Positions 1 to 8,841 of a stretch of 64,000 nucleotides of DNA are shown here, in pieces. Below the pieces are notes generated by a model. It was given only the letters and a program-made list of their open reading frames with translations, did no database searches and was not told the DNA's origin. The position numbers and the translations under genes were made by a program. Source of the stretch: Pseudomonas sp. Irchel s3h14. GTDB lineage: Bacteria > Pseudomonadota > Gammaproteobacteria > Pseudomonadales > Pseudomonadaceae. Each line of letters begins with the position of its first letter. Position 1 is the stretch's first letter. The stretch lies in the NCBI RefSeq assembly GCF_900187425.1, contig NZ_FYDJ01000012.1, forward strand, positions 1-64,000, read 5' to 3'.

Positions 1-80
1 TCCCGAACTCAGCAGTGAAACGATGCATCGCCGATGGTAGTGTGGGGTTTCCCCATGTGAGAGTAGGTCATCGTCAAGAT
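1..80 (+). rRNA. rrf: 5S ribosomal RNA, 3' part
   Basis: The first 80 bases match the 3' two-thirds of a gammaproteobacterial 5S rRNA, including the conserved CCGAACTC and GGTAGTGTGGGG segments and the closing ATCGTCAAG stem end. The 5' part lies outside the window, so this is the distal end of an rRNA operon read on the plus strand. A strong terminator follows directly. Confidence 0.95.
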
Positions 81-89
81 TAAATTCCG

Positions 90-128
90 AAACCCCTATC
101 TGCGTATGCAGGTAGGGGTTTTGTTTTG
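90..128 (+). terminator. Rho-independent terminator of the rRNA operon
   Basis: A hairpin with arms of about 14 bases (AAACCCCTATCTGC / GCAGGTAGGGGTTT, one G-T type mismatch) and a GTAT loop is followed by TTGTTTTG. It lies 10 bases after the 5S rRNA end. Confidence 0.9.
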
Positions 129-227
129 TCCGCAGGAAAGTGGCTTTCAGTTAAAGCACAAATTTGCACAGTTATTTTCGATCCATGACACTAGAATAGG
201 TCCAACTTTTTCGGAGCCAGAGCCTTT

Positions 228-887
228 ATGCCAGATCCGGTTGACGCCCCTGGGCTGTCAGAATTACCGCTGGACGACTTGGTAGCGTGTCATGAGTGCG
301 ACTTGCTGATGCGCAAGCCCGAACTCGCCCATGGCGAGAAAGCGCTCTGTCCGCGCTGCGGTTACGAGCTCTACGCCCATCGGCATAACGTCGTACAGCG
401 CAGTCTCGCGTTGGTTCTCGCCGCTCTGTTGTTGTATATCCCGGCGAACTTTTTACCCATCATGCAGCTCCATCTACTCGGGCAGTCATCGCACGACACC
501 GTCTGGAGCGGCGTTGTTGGCCTGTTCGATACCGGAATGCAGGGCGTTGCAGTCGTGGTGTTTCTCTGCAGCATGGGAATCCCGCTGCTCAAGTTGCTTT
601 GCCAACTGGTTGTACTGCTGAGTATTCGTTTTGATATCGGACGCAGTTACGGCCTGTTGCTCTACCGCATTTATCACCATTTACGCGATTGGGGGATGCT
701 CGAGGTCTACCTCATGGGCGTACTGGTGGCGATCGTTAAACTGGCAGATATGGCAGCAATTACCGTCGGGCTTGGCCTGGCGTGCTTTATCGGTTTGTTG
801 TTGGTTCAGGTCTGGTTGGAGGTTGTGATGTCGCCCCATCAGATCTGGCAGGCTTTATCAGGAGAGGATGCCCATGCGGGCGATTGA
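228..887 (+). CDS. pqiA: PqiA-like integral membrane protein, first half-size copy
   Basis: A 219-residue paraquat-inducible protein A family member. An N-terminal zinc-ribbon-like set of cysteines (C21, C24, C41, C44) precedes about four hydrophobic segments. The E. coli relatives PqiA and LetA/YebS are about 420 residues with two such modules; here each module is its own gene. The family forms the inner-membrane partner of MCE proteins that move lipids between the two membranes. A GGAG lies 11 bases before the ATG. The 3' end overlaps the next pqiA-like gene, which in turn overlaps the MCE gene, so the three form one operon. The family call is firm; the transported lipid is unknown. Confidence 0.9.
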   Translation: MPDPVDAPGLSELPLDDLVACHECDLLMRKPELAHGEKALCPRCGYELYAHRHNVVQRSLALVLAALLLYIPANFLPIMQLHLLGQSSHDTVWSGVVGLFDTGMQGVAVVVFLCSMGIPLLKLLCQLVVLLSIRFDIGRSYGLLLYRIYHHLRDWGMLEVYLMGVLVAIVKLADMAAITVGLGLACFIGLLLVQVWLEVVMSPHQIWQALSGEDAHAGD

Positions 888-1497
888 TGCAGGCATTCTG
901 ATTTGCGCCGAATGCCATGAATTGAACAAGCAGGAAGCCGACACTGACGAGCAGGTCTGCACCCGTTGCGGTGCGCTGGTTCACGCCCGTCGCCCGAACA
1001 GTGTGATGCGTACCTGGGCGTTGCTGGTTACCGCGGCGGTTCTCTACATCCCGGCCAATGTGCTGCCGATCATGACCGTCAGTTCACTGGGGCAGGGCGA
1101 TCCCAGCACTATCATGTCCGGTGTGATTCAACTGGTTCAACACGGCATGATTCCAATCGCCGCCGTGGTTTTCATCGCCAGTATTCTGGTACCAACGTTC
1201 AAATTGGTGGGCATCGCACTGCTGCTGTTTTCCGTGCAGCGGCGCCAGCCACTGTCGGCTCGCCAGCGCATTTGGATGTACCGCTTTATTGAGTTCATTG
1301 GCCGCTGGTCAATGCTCGATATTTTTGTGATCGCCATCCTGGTGGCGGTTGTGAATTTCGGACGGCTTGCCAGCGTCGAAGCCAATCTTGGCGCCATCGC
1401 TTTCGCCAGTGTGGTGATTCTGACGATGCTTGCCGCAGTAACTTTCGATCCCCGACTGATTTGGGATAACACGGAGTCGGACGACGACCATGACTGA
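874..1497 (+). CDS. pqiA: PqiA-like integral membrane protein, second half-size copy
   Basis: A 207-residue paralogue of the preceding protein with cysteines C11, C14, C29 and C32 and four hydrophobic segments. The start at 874 is preferred over an in-frame ATG at 868, because the GGAGAGG ribosome-binding site (861-867) abuts 868 but sits 6 bases before 874. The gene overlaps pqiA-1 by 14 bases and the MCE gene by 8, which suggests translational coupling and a fixed ratio of the three proteins. The two halves probably pair to do the job of one full-length PqiA/LetA; that is inference. Confidence 0.88.
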   Translation: MRAIDAGILICAECHELNKQEADTDEQVCTRCGALVHARRPNSVMRTWALLVTAAVLYIPANVLPIMTVSSLGQGDPSTIMSGVIQLVQHGMIPIAAVVFIASILVPTFKLVGIALLLFSVQRRQPLSARQRIWMYRFIEFIGRWSMLDIFVIAILVAVVNFGRLASVEANLGAIAFASVVILTMLAAVTFDPRLIWDNTESDDDHD

Positions 1498-3793
1498 TTT
1501 GCCTACAGCAAAAACCCGACCGGCCTCGAACTGGTCAGCTATTTGGGTGTTGCCCCTGATCGCCCTGATCATCGGTGGCTGGCTCGGCTGGCGTGCCTAC
1601 AACGAGACCGGCATCGAGATTCAGGTGCGTTTCGAAAGTGGTGAAGGCATTCAGGCCAACAAGACCGAAGTTGTCTACAAAGGCATGTCGGTGGGTAAGG
1701 TAAAGACCCTCAAACTCGATGACGAAGGGAACTCCAAAGGCGTGATCGCCACCGTCGAAATGAACAAGGACGTGGAGCCATACTTGAGGACCAGCACCCG
1801 TTTCTGGCTGATCAAGCCGAGCGTGACACTGGCCGGTATCACAGGTCTGGAGACACTGGTCTCGGGTAACTACGTCGCGATAAGCCCGGGCGAGGGTGAG
1901 CCGACGCGCAAGTTCAAAGCTCTGGCCGAAGAGCCGCCGCTGTCGGACGCCCAGCCCGGTTTGCACCTGACCATCAAGGCTGATCGCCTTGGCTCGCTGA
2001 ATCGCGGCAGTCCGGTGTTCTACAAGCAGATCAAGGTTGGCCAGATCAAAAGCTACTTGCTCTCCGAAGACCAAAGCACCGTTCAACTCAAAGTTTTCAT
2101 CGAGCCCACGTACGCCAAACTGGTGCGTAAACACACGCGTTTCTGGAACGCCAGCGGCATCAGCATCGACGCCAACCTGTCGGGTGTGAAGGTGCGCAGC
2201 GAATCCCTGGCGAGCATCGTCGCCGGCGGTATCGCGTTCGCCACGCCGGAGAACCGCAAGGACAGCCCGCCCACCGACCCGAGCCTGCCGTTCCGTCTCT
2301 ACGAAGATTTCGATGCAGCCGCCGCCGGTATTCGGGTCAAGGTCAAACTCAGCGACTTCGAAGGAATGCAGGCTGGTCGCACACCGGTTATGTACAAAGG
2401 CATCCAGGTCGGCAATCTGAAAGCGCTCAAGATCGATCCAGATCTATCCAGTGCCACCGCAGAATTGACCCTCGATCCTCTGGCTGAAGATTACCTGGTC
2501 GAAGGCACCCAGTTCTGGGTGGTCAAACCGTCGATCTCGCTTGCCGGTATCACCGGTCTCGAAGCGTTGGTCAAAGGTAACTACATCGCCGTGCGTCCAG
2601 GAGACAAAGGCGCCGCACCGCAGCGCGAGTTTGTGGCGCGGCCGAAGGCACCGCCGCTCGACTTGCGTGCGCCAGGATTGCACCTGGTGCTGTTCACCGA
2701 AAACCTCGGTTCGCTGGAGGTTGGCAGCCCGATTCTCTACAAACAGGTCAAGGTCGGTTCGGTCCAGAGTTATCAGTTCTCACGCACCAAAAAGCAGTTG
2801 GTGATTGGTGTACACATCGAGAAGGAATACGAAGGGCTGGTCAACGCCTCGACACGGTTCTGGAATGCCAGCGGCATCACGCTCACGGGGGGATTGACGG
2901 GTGGAATCCAGGTCAAAAGTGAGTCGCTGCAAAGCCTGATGGCAGGCGGCATTGCCTTCGAAACCCCGGAAGCCAAGGCACCGTTGCAGAAGCGGATTCC
3001 GCGTTTCCGTTTATTCGCCAGTCATGATGAGGCGACGCAAAAAGGCGCCGTGGTAACGATCAGGGTTGATCGCGCCGATGGTTTGCGCAGCGGCACGCCG
3101 ATTCGATTCAAAGGCCTGGATGTCGGCAAGATTGAAGACGTCGATCTGAGTGATGACCTGCAATCGGTTCTGCTGACGGCGCGAATCACCGAAGTACCGG
3201 AGCGTATTGCTCGGGTGGGCAGTCAATTCTGGGTGGTCAAACCTGAACTGGGCCTGATCAAGACATCCAACCTCGAAACGCTGGTCACTGGCCAATACAT
3301 CGAAGTGCAACCTGCCGCGAAAAACCTCGGCCCGCAGAAGAACTTTGTGGCCCTGACCAATCCGCCGGAAACCGCTAAACAAGAAGCCGGTTTGAGTCTG
3401 GTGTTGAGCGCTGCCCGCCGTGGTTCGCTGAAAACAGGTGTGCCGGTCACTTATCGCGAAATCACCGTGGGCAAGGTGACAGGCTATGAACTCGGCCAGA
3501 CGGCGGATCGTGTGTTGGTGCACATCCTGATCGAACCGAAGTACGCGCCGTTGGTGCGCAGCGGCACGCGGTTCTGGAACTCCAGTGGTTTTGGCTTTGA
3601 TTACGGCTTGTTCAAAGGGGCCACGATGCGTACCGAATCGCTGGAGACGCTGATTCAGGGCGGCATCGCTTTCGCCACGCCGGACGGCGAGCGCATGGGC
3701 AGTCCGGCGCGAGCTGAGCAAACGTTCCCGCTGTTCGATAAGTTCGAAGACGAATGGCTGACCTGGGCGCCGAAGATTTCAATCGGCAAGTAA
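1490..3793 (+). CDS. pqiB: MCE (MlaD-domain) lipid-transport protein with six MCE domains, PqiB/LetB type
   Basis: A 767-residue protein with one N-terminal membrane segment (about residues 16-37) and then six MCE repeats starting near residues 41, 157, 280, 396, 519 and 634. The spacing alternates 116 and 123 residues and two repeat types alternate (VYKGMSVG-like and YKQIKVG-like), so the protein reads as a two-domain unit of about 239 residues copied three times. E. coli PqiB has three MCE domains and LetB/YebT seven. Such proteins form a hexameric tube across the periplasm for lipid traffic. No pqiC lipoprotein gene follows; a terminator does. Whether it is closer to PqiB or LetB cannot be settled by eye. 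Confidence 0.9.
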   Translation: MTDLPTAKTRPASNWSAIWVLPLIALIIGGWLGWRAYNETGIEIQVRFESGEGIQANKTEVVYKGMSVGKVKTLKLDDEGNSKGVIATVEMNKDVEPYLRTSTRFWLIKPSVTLAGITGLETLVSGNYVAISPGEGEPTRKFKALAEEPPLSDAQPGLHLTIKADRLGSLNRGSPVFYKQIKVGQIKSYLLSEDQSTVQLKVFIEPTYAKLVRKHTRFWNASGISIDANLSGVKVRSESLASIVAGGIAFATPENRKDSPPTDPSLPFRLYEDFDAAAAGIRVKVKLSDFEGMQAGRTPVMYKGIQVGNLKALKIDPDLSSATAELTLDPLAEDYLVEGTQFWVVKPSISLAGITGLEALVKGNYIAVRPGDKGAAPQREFVARPKAPPLDLRAPGLHLVLFTENLGSLEVGSPILYKQVKVGSVQSYQFSRTKKQLVIGVHIEKEYEGLVNASTRFWNASGITLTGGLTGGIQVKSESLQSLMAGGIAFETPEAKAPLQKRIPRFRLFASHDEATQKGAVVTIRVDRADGLRSGTPIRFKGLDVGKIEDVDLSDDLQSVLLTARITEVPERIARVGSQFWVVKPELGLIKTSNLETLVTGQYIEVQPAAKNLGPQKNFVALTNPPETAKQEAGLSLVLSAARRGSLKTGVPVTYREITVGKVTGYELGQTADRVLVHILIEPKYAPLVRSGTRFWNSSGFGFDYGLFKGATMRTESLETLIQGGIAFATPDGERMGSPARAEQTFPLFDKFEDEWLTWAPKISIGK

Positions 3794-3811
3794 GCCCAAA
3801 AAACAGGCATG

Positions 3812-3848
3812 AAAAAGGCCGCGATCCATTGGATCGCGGCCTTTTTTA
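3812..3848. terminator. Bidirectional terminator between pqiB and mksB
   Basis: A hairpin with a 14-16 bp perfect stem (AAAGGCCGCGATCC / GGATCGCGGCCTTT) and ATT loop, with A-run and T-run flanks. It can end both the plus-strand pqi operon and the minus-strand mks operon. Confidence 0.9.
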
Positions 3849-3868
3849 TTGCTGTCGATTAATGCAAA

Positions 3869-6709
3869 TCAGACCGCATCCAGCTCCGGTTCATCCGCTT
3901 TAACGGTAGCGGTAGCCTTCACCTCATCGTGACGACGGATGTACTTCCAGTCCGCCTCGTCGATGTAGATCCCGTTCGGGCCGCTCCCGCCTTCCAGGTC
4001 GATGGCGACACTGGCGCAGACCTGCGGCTTCACACTCGCCAGGATCGGCACGAAGCCCAGTTGCAGACTGGTTTCCAGCAGCGCTGCCTGGTTCTTCTCG
4101 TCGATGTCCGCTGCCTCGTCGAGGTAGTACGGCAGGCGCACGCGACCGGCCTGGTCACGGTCCATCAAGTGCAGCAACAAGTACATGTTGGTCAGCGCTT
4201 TGATGGTCATGGTCGTACCGTTGGAAGCGGCACCATCGATGTCAGTGTGGATAACCGGCTGACCGTTGACCTTGGTGATCTCGAACGCCAGCTCGAACAA
4301 GTCCTTGAGGCCGAGCTGGTTGTGGTTCGCTGCTACCAGGCGCGCCAGATATTCCTTGGCTTCTTCGTTCTTGTTGTCCTGATCGGCGCTTTGGCTCAGG
4401 TCGAAGACGGAGAGGGTTTCGCCTTCTTCGTATTGGCCGGCGCTGTGGATGATCTGGTCGATGTGCTTGAGCGCTTCCTTGTTCGGGGCCAGCACGATGC
4501 GGAAGCTTTGCAGGTTGGAGACCTGACGCTTGTTGATCTCGCGGTTGAACAACGCCAGTTGATGCTCGAGGCTGTCGTAGTCGCTGCGGATGTTGCGCAG
4601 GGTCCGGGCGATATCGGTAACGGCCGCACGACGCGCCTTGCCGAGGGTCAGGGCTTCGTCGGTGCGGTGTGCGTAAGCGTTGATCAGCAGTTGCAGGCGA
4701 CGCTCCATATCGTCTTCGCTGTCGAACTTGGCCACACCCTTGAGGCGCACCTGCGCATACAGCGCCTCGATCTGACCATCGCTGCGCTGCAAACCCTGCC
4801 AGCTGTCCTGATAGTCATTGAGCAGCGGCAACAGGTTGTCCATGGAATCGTCGATCGGGTCCATGAACGGCGTGCCGAACGGCAGGTCTGCCGGCAACAG
4901 CTGACGGCGGCGCAGCGCGTCGTCGAGGGTGCGTTGCTTGGCTTCCATGTCGCCGATCTGCCGGCCGACCAGTTGCAGTTTGGCCGACAGTTGCTGGACG
5001 CGTTCGGTGAAGGCGTCGCTGGAACGCTTCAACTCGTCCTGCGCCGCTTCCATCTGCGCCAGTTGTTCCAGCTTGTCGCCTTCCTCGGCGCTCAGGGTTT
5101 GCGCGCGGCGGAAATCTTCCAGCGCTTTCTGCGCATCCAGCACTTGCTGGTACAGCGCTTCGGTCTGGGTCTTGCTCGCAGCGCGGTCGGCGGCCACGGC
5201 TTGCTGGGTTTTCAGTTGCTTGAGTTCTTTATCCAGACGCTCTTTCTGATCGCGCAACGCGGCGCGGTCGGCCAAGGCTTGCAGGGCTGGCGGTTCGATG
5301 TGCGAGATGTCGATGGACAGGCCCGGCACTTCGAAACGCTCGCCCTTGAAGCCGTCAAGGATCAGCTCCATGGATTTGACCCACTGACCGTCCTCGTCCA
5401 GCGTAATACCGTGCTCACCCAACGGCAGGCTGAACAACGCGCTGTTGAACAGGCGCATCAGGCGCTCGACATCCTGTTGCGAGAACTCTTCACGCAGACG
5501 GGCGTAGCTGTTGTTGTCGGCGTGATCGAGTTGCTGTTTCACCGACTTCAGGCGTTTTTCCAGATCCCGCAGACGCTCTTCCAGATCTTCGGCGCTGAAC
5601 TGCCGTGACTGCGCCAGCGCACCGGCCAGTTCATCGTGCGCGTCCTTGGCCGCGAGCAGTTGCTGCTCAAGCACTTTGACGTCATCGACCAGTGCGAAGC
5701 GATGCTTGAGCACCGACAGCTCGCCGAGCCAGCGCTGGATGCCGGTGATTTCCCGCTCCAGGCGCATCAGTTCCTGAGTACCGCCACGTTGATCGTTTTG
5801 CAGTGCGTCTTGTTCGTTGCGGTAGTGCTCGGCCTGAATCGTCAGCTCTTCTTTGCGCGCACTGGCGTAGTCCGACCAGGTGCCAAGCAGGGAATCGAGC
5901 AGCGGCGAGATGCGGTGCAGTTTGCCGCGCAGGATATTGCGCTGGGTCACGCCTGCCGCAAGGGCTTCGACCAATGGGCCGGCAGTGACCAGCGAGTTGT
6001 AGTCCTGCTCCATGCGTCGTACATCGCGGAACGCTTCTTCGCACGCGGCGATGTAGTCGACGCTGCCGGAACGCAGGCTGTGTTCGAACGCATCGAGAAA
6101 CAGCTGCTTGAGCTTGGCCGCGGTGATTTCGCGCATGTGCAGCAGGTTGATGAACAGCGCGCGAAAGGTCTTCAGGCTCTGCTCGCTGGTGGAGCGCAGC
6201 GGGATCAGGGTCAGGTCGAGTGGAATTGAGGTGTGACCGCCGACCAGCAAACGACGCAGCTCATCAGGCTTCAACTCGTAGGCTTTCAGTCCTTCGCGCT
6301 CAAGGTTGGTGAACAATTCTTTCTGACGCAGACAGGTGTCGTTTTTCTGGTAATGGGCCAGATCCAGTTTGCCGGCGTAGGCAAAGAACTGGTGACCGAA
6401 ACCACCGCCCGGGCCGCGACCGACCACGCCAATGACGTGAGGACCGTGGGGCAGGGACACTTCGACCAGGATGTAGCTGGTGTCCGACGCGAAGTAGAAG
6501 CGCCGGGATTGTTCCAGGCTGTACTTGCCGAAACTCATGTCCGACATGCGCGCCAGGATCGGGAACTGCAAGGCGTTGATCGAGGCGGATTTGCCGAGGT
6601 TGTTCGCGCCGTAAACCGACAACGGTTCTTCCAGCGGGAACAGGCCGAGGCTGTAACCTGCGGTGTTCAAAAGGGCAAAGCGGCGAATGCCGTAGCGTTC
6701 CTTGCTCAT
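3869..6709 (-). CDS. mksB: MksB, SMC-like ATPase of the MksBEF condensin
   Basis: A 946-residue MukB-like SMC protein. The Walker A motif GANNLGKS is at residues 34-41, long heptad-rich coiled-coil stretches fill roughly residues 280-720, a signature-like SNGTT lies near 829, and a Walker B-like YYLDEA near 864. It is much shorter than E. coli MukB (1,486 residues), as expected for MksB. Its start overlaps the mksE stop by 4 bases, and mksE overlaps mksF, giving the operon mksF-mksE-mksB. The complex helps compact and separate the chromosome. No mksG/jetD nuclease gene lies next to it, so it looks like the condensin form and not the Wadjet plasmid-defence form. Confidence 0.92.
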   Translation of the reverse strand: MSKERYGIRRFALLNTAGYSLGLFPLEEPLSVYGANNLGKSASINALQFPILARMSDMSFGKYSLEQSRRFYFASDTSYILVEVSLPHGPHVIGVVGRGPGGGFGHQFFAYAGKLDLAHYQKNDTCLRQKELFTNLEREGLKAYELKPDELRRLLVGGHTSIPLDLTLIPLRSTSEQSLKTFRALFINLLHMREITAAKLKQLFLDAFEHSLRSGSVDYIAACEEAFRDVRRMEQDYNSLVTAGPLVEALAAGVTQRNILRGKLHRISPLLDSLLGTWSDYASARKEELTIQAEHYRNEQDALQNDQRGGTQELMRLEREITGIQRWLGELSVLKHRFALVDDVKVLEQQLLAAKDAHDELAGALAQSRQFSAEDLEERLRDLEKRLKSVKQQLDHADNNSYARLREEFSQQDVERLMRLFNSALFSLPLGEHGITLDEDGQWVKSMELILDGFKGERFEVPGLSIDISHIEPPALQALADRAALRDQKERLDKELKQLKTQQAVAADRAASKTQTEALYQQVLDAQKALEDFRRAQTLSAEEGDKLEQLAQMEAAQDELKRSSDAFTERVQQLSAKLQLVGRQIGDMEAKQRTLDDALRRRQLLPADLPFGTPFMDPIDDSMDNLLPLLNDYQDSWQGLQRSDGQIEALYAQVRLKGVAKFDSEDDMERRLQLLINAYAHRTDEALTLGKARRAAVTDIARTLRNIRSDYDSLEHQLALFNREINKRQVSNLQSFRIVLAPNKEALKHIDQIIHSAGQYEEGETLSVFDLSQSADQDNKNEEAKEYLARLVAANHNQLGLKDLFELAFEITKVNGQPVIHTDIDGAASNGTTMTIKALTNMYLLLHLMDRDQAGRVRLPYYLDEAADIDEKNQAALLETSLQLGFVPILASVKPQVCASVAIDLEGGSGPNGIYIDEADWKYIRRHDEVKATATVKADEPELDAV

Positions 6710-7407
6710 GCGTCGGTCTCCTGTTCTTCGGCAATGGCGCGGGCCATGGCGTCTTCTTCGCTTTCTTCAGCGAAGTCGCTCAGATCGAGCGGGTCATCGG
6801 TTTCCAAAAGCTTTTCGTCGCTGTCGTCATCGATCAGCACTGGCACCGGCAATGGCAACACACTGTGCAGACTGGCTGCCAGGTCGCGGTCCTGCTGGAC
6901 CGACAGGCAGACATCGAGGAAGCGGTGCATCGGCGGCAGGAAACGGTAGATGCCGTTTTCTTCGCCAGCAAAACCGAGCTGAGTCATGCGGCGCATGATT
7001 TTTTCTTCGAGTTCTTCGACGGTCTGCACTTCGGCCTGGATAAACAGGTCGCGGTACTTTTCCAGCAACGATGGCAACTCGTCGCGGCCGAGGCTGCCAC
7101 CGTCGAGCACGGCGACCGGGTCACGGCCCTGATCGGCCAGATGCTCGACGAGGATGAAGGTGAACAGCGCCAGACGTTGTGCGGTCTTGTTCACTGCTGC
7201 AGCGGCGAGGTCCGGCACGAAGTAGTAGAAACCACGGGTGTCGCAGACCAGTTCAAAGCCCAGCGCCTTGAACAGCGTGCGGTACTGGTCCTGGAAGTTC
7301 GATAGTTGCGCGTACAGCTCAGGGTCGCGGCGGCTGACGTGGTAGCCCTTGAACAGCTCGCGAAAAATCGGCGCCAGCTGGGACAGTTCGTTTAGATCAA
7401 GATGCAT
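6706..7407 (-). CDS. mksE: MksE, winged-helix subunit of the MksBEF condensin
   Basis: A 233-residue protein of the MukE-like/DUF4194 family, identified by its position between an SMC-like ATPase and a kleisin-like gene and by its acidic C-terminal tail (residues about 195-233, rich in D and E). In the complex, MksE binds the kleisin MksF. It overlaps mksF by 11 bases at the 5' end and mksB by 4 at the 3' end, so the three are translationally coupled. Confidence 0.88.
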   Translation of the reverse strand: MHLDLNELSQLAPIFRELFKGYHVSRRDPELYAQLSNFQDQYRTLFKALGFELVCDTRGFYYFVPDLAAAAVNKTAQRLALFTFILVEHLADQGRDPVAVLDGGSLGRDELPSLLEKYRDLFIQAEVQTVEELEEKIMRRMTQLGFAGEENGIYRFLPPMHRFLDVCLSVQQDRDLAASLHSVLPLPVPVLIDDDSDEKLLETDDPLDLSDFAEESEEDAMARAIAEEQETDA

Positions 7408-8674
7408 GTGGGGTGCTCGCAGAATCCTCGGCGGCGGTGTCGCGGGCCGAGAGCAGGGCGAAGGAGCGCAGGCTGACCTGGTGCTCGTGAGTGTGGTAAT
7501 TGCGGCGTTCCAGACGCTCGCGTGTGAAGCGCTTTTCCCGCGACAGGCGCGAGAACCAATAAAGCAATTCGTCGGTAGCGCCGTCCGGCTCCTGCTCCAG
7601 CAGCCAGGTCATCAGGTCCGGCATCGGCAAGGCGTCTTCGCAGCGTTCGAGCATTTCCCGAACCGTGCGTGGCGCGCGCGGCGCTTCGCCTTTCTGAGTC
7701 TTGTGGGCCTTGGGGAAGCGCGCCGGTTTCGGCTCGAAACGGGCCAACGCGTAAACGTAGGCTTCGACCTGACTGGCACTGCCGAGGAAGGTGCTTTGCG
7801 GTCGGGTGAACATCGGCATCGCCGCTTGTGGCACCGCATCGATGCCTTTACGACGGATGGCCGACAGGGCCAGCGCCGCGCCACGGGTCACGGCGTTGTG
7901 CCGACGGGCTTCTTCACGCAGCGGCAGCAACAGCTCGCGGGCGTGACGCAACGTCAGCTGGGCGCTGGTCTGCATTTCGAGGATGCGCGCGTGGGTGCGC
8001 AGCAGCATGTCGTCATCGACCAGATGGCCAAGGCGCTGCTGCTCGGTGAGCATCTTCAACAGCACGTTCTCGACCTTGCGCACGCCTTGTTCAAAGGCGC
8101 CGTCGGCGTTCACCAGCTGAATCATCGGCTCGACGTATTCGTCCCAGGTCGCCAGTACTTCAGCGTAACGCTGACGCAGCGGAATCTGTCGGTCGCTGGT
8201 CTTGGCGCGCTCGGCGACGGCCACCAGGGCCTGTTCGTCGTTGGCGAGTTTTTTCAATACGTCCCGTACGCGCATGTCGAGCAGGCGCAACTGGCGCGCC
8301 AGGTCGTGGCCGTCGCGGATGTCGAAGGCGTCCTGGATATAACCGGCCAGACGCTCGAGATGGCGCAGATAGGCTTCGATCTCCAGGCACAGGCCCAGAC
8401 GGTGCTCACGGCGCAGGTAAGCGAGGAAGTCGTGGATCTGCGCATTGAGCTCGAAACGGTTCGGGCTTTTCGCCACGGGAACCAGAATGTCGAGGCGGAT
8501 CCACACATCCAGCAGGCTGGTGATGTCCTGCGGCGTACTGTCCAGTTGCTGGGCGGCCAACTGTGAACGCAATTCGTTGAGGCTCAGGGTGCCTTGGTCG
8601 AAGTGCTCGCACAGTGGCTCCAGAAGTGCCCAGTGTTCAGCGAGGGCGCGCAAGACGCGCTTGGGTTCGATCAT
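7397..8674 (-). CDS. mksF: MksF, kleisin subunit of the MksBEF condensin
   Basis: A 425-residue alpha-helical protein, first gene of the mks operon. Helical N- and C-terminal parts fit the MukF-like kleisin role of bridging the two MksB heads. The ATG at 8674 (MIEPKRVLRALAEHW) is chosen because this is where Pseudomonas MksF proteins begin, from memory; a GTG at 8740 would add 22 residues but has no useful ribosome-binding site. The gene is divergent from the holD-like gene, with a 167-base gap that should hold both promoters. Confidence 0.85.
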   Translation of the reverse strand: MIEPKRVLRALAEHWALLEPLCEHFDQGTLSLNELRSQLAAQQLDSTPQDITSLLDVWIRLDILVPVAKSPNRFELNAQIHDFLAYLRREHRLGLCLEIEAYLRHLERLAGYIQDAFDIRDGHDLARQLRLLDMRVRDVLKKLANDEQALVAVAERAKTSDRQIPLRQRYAEVLATWDEYVEPMIQLVNADGAFEQGVRKVENVLLKMLTEQQRLGHLVDDDMLLRTHARILEMQTSAQLTLRHARELLLPLREEARRHNAVTRGAALALSAIRRKGIDAVPQAAMPMFTRPQSTFLGSASQVEAYVYALARFEPKPARFPKAHKTQKGEAPRAPRTVREMLERCEDALPMPDLMTWLLEQEPDGATDELLYWFSRLSREKRFTRERLERRNYHTHEHQVSLRSFALLSARDTAAEDSASTPHAS

Positions 8675-8841
8675 CGGAATGGCCGGCTGGTTGGCGATTA
8701 AAAGTCGCGATTGTACTGCATCACGCCCGTTGCGATTCACTCTCGGGACGGACAGTTGGCTTTCTATCGATCAAGCGTGGGCGATCTTGAGCGAAGGGCG
8801 GTAGAATCACCGCACTTTAGTTATCCACAAGTGGCCGACCT

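Noticed and set aside
3929..5608. 559-codon plus-strand open frame
   Set aside because: Antisense to mksB; it arises from GC-rich third codon positions and has no domain pattern or ribosome-binding site.
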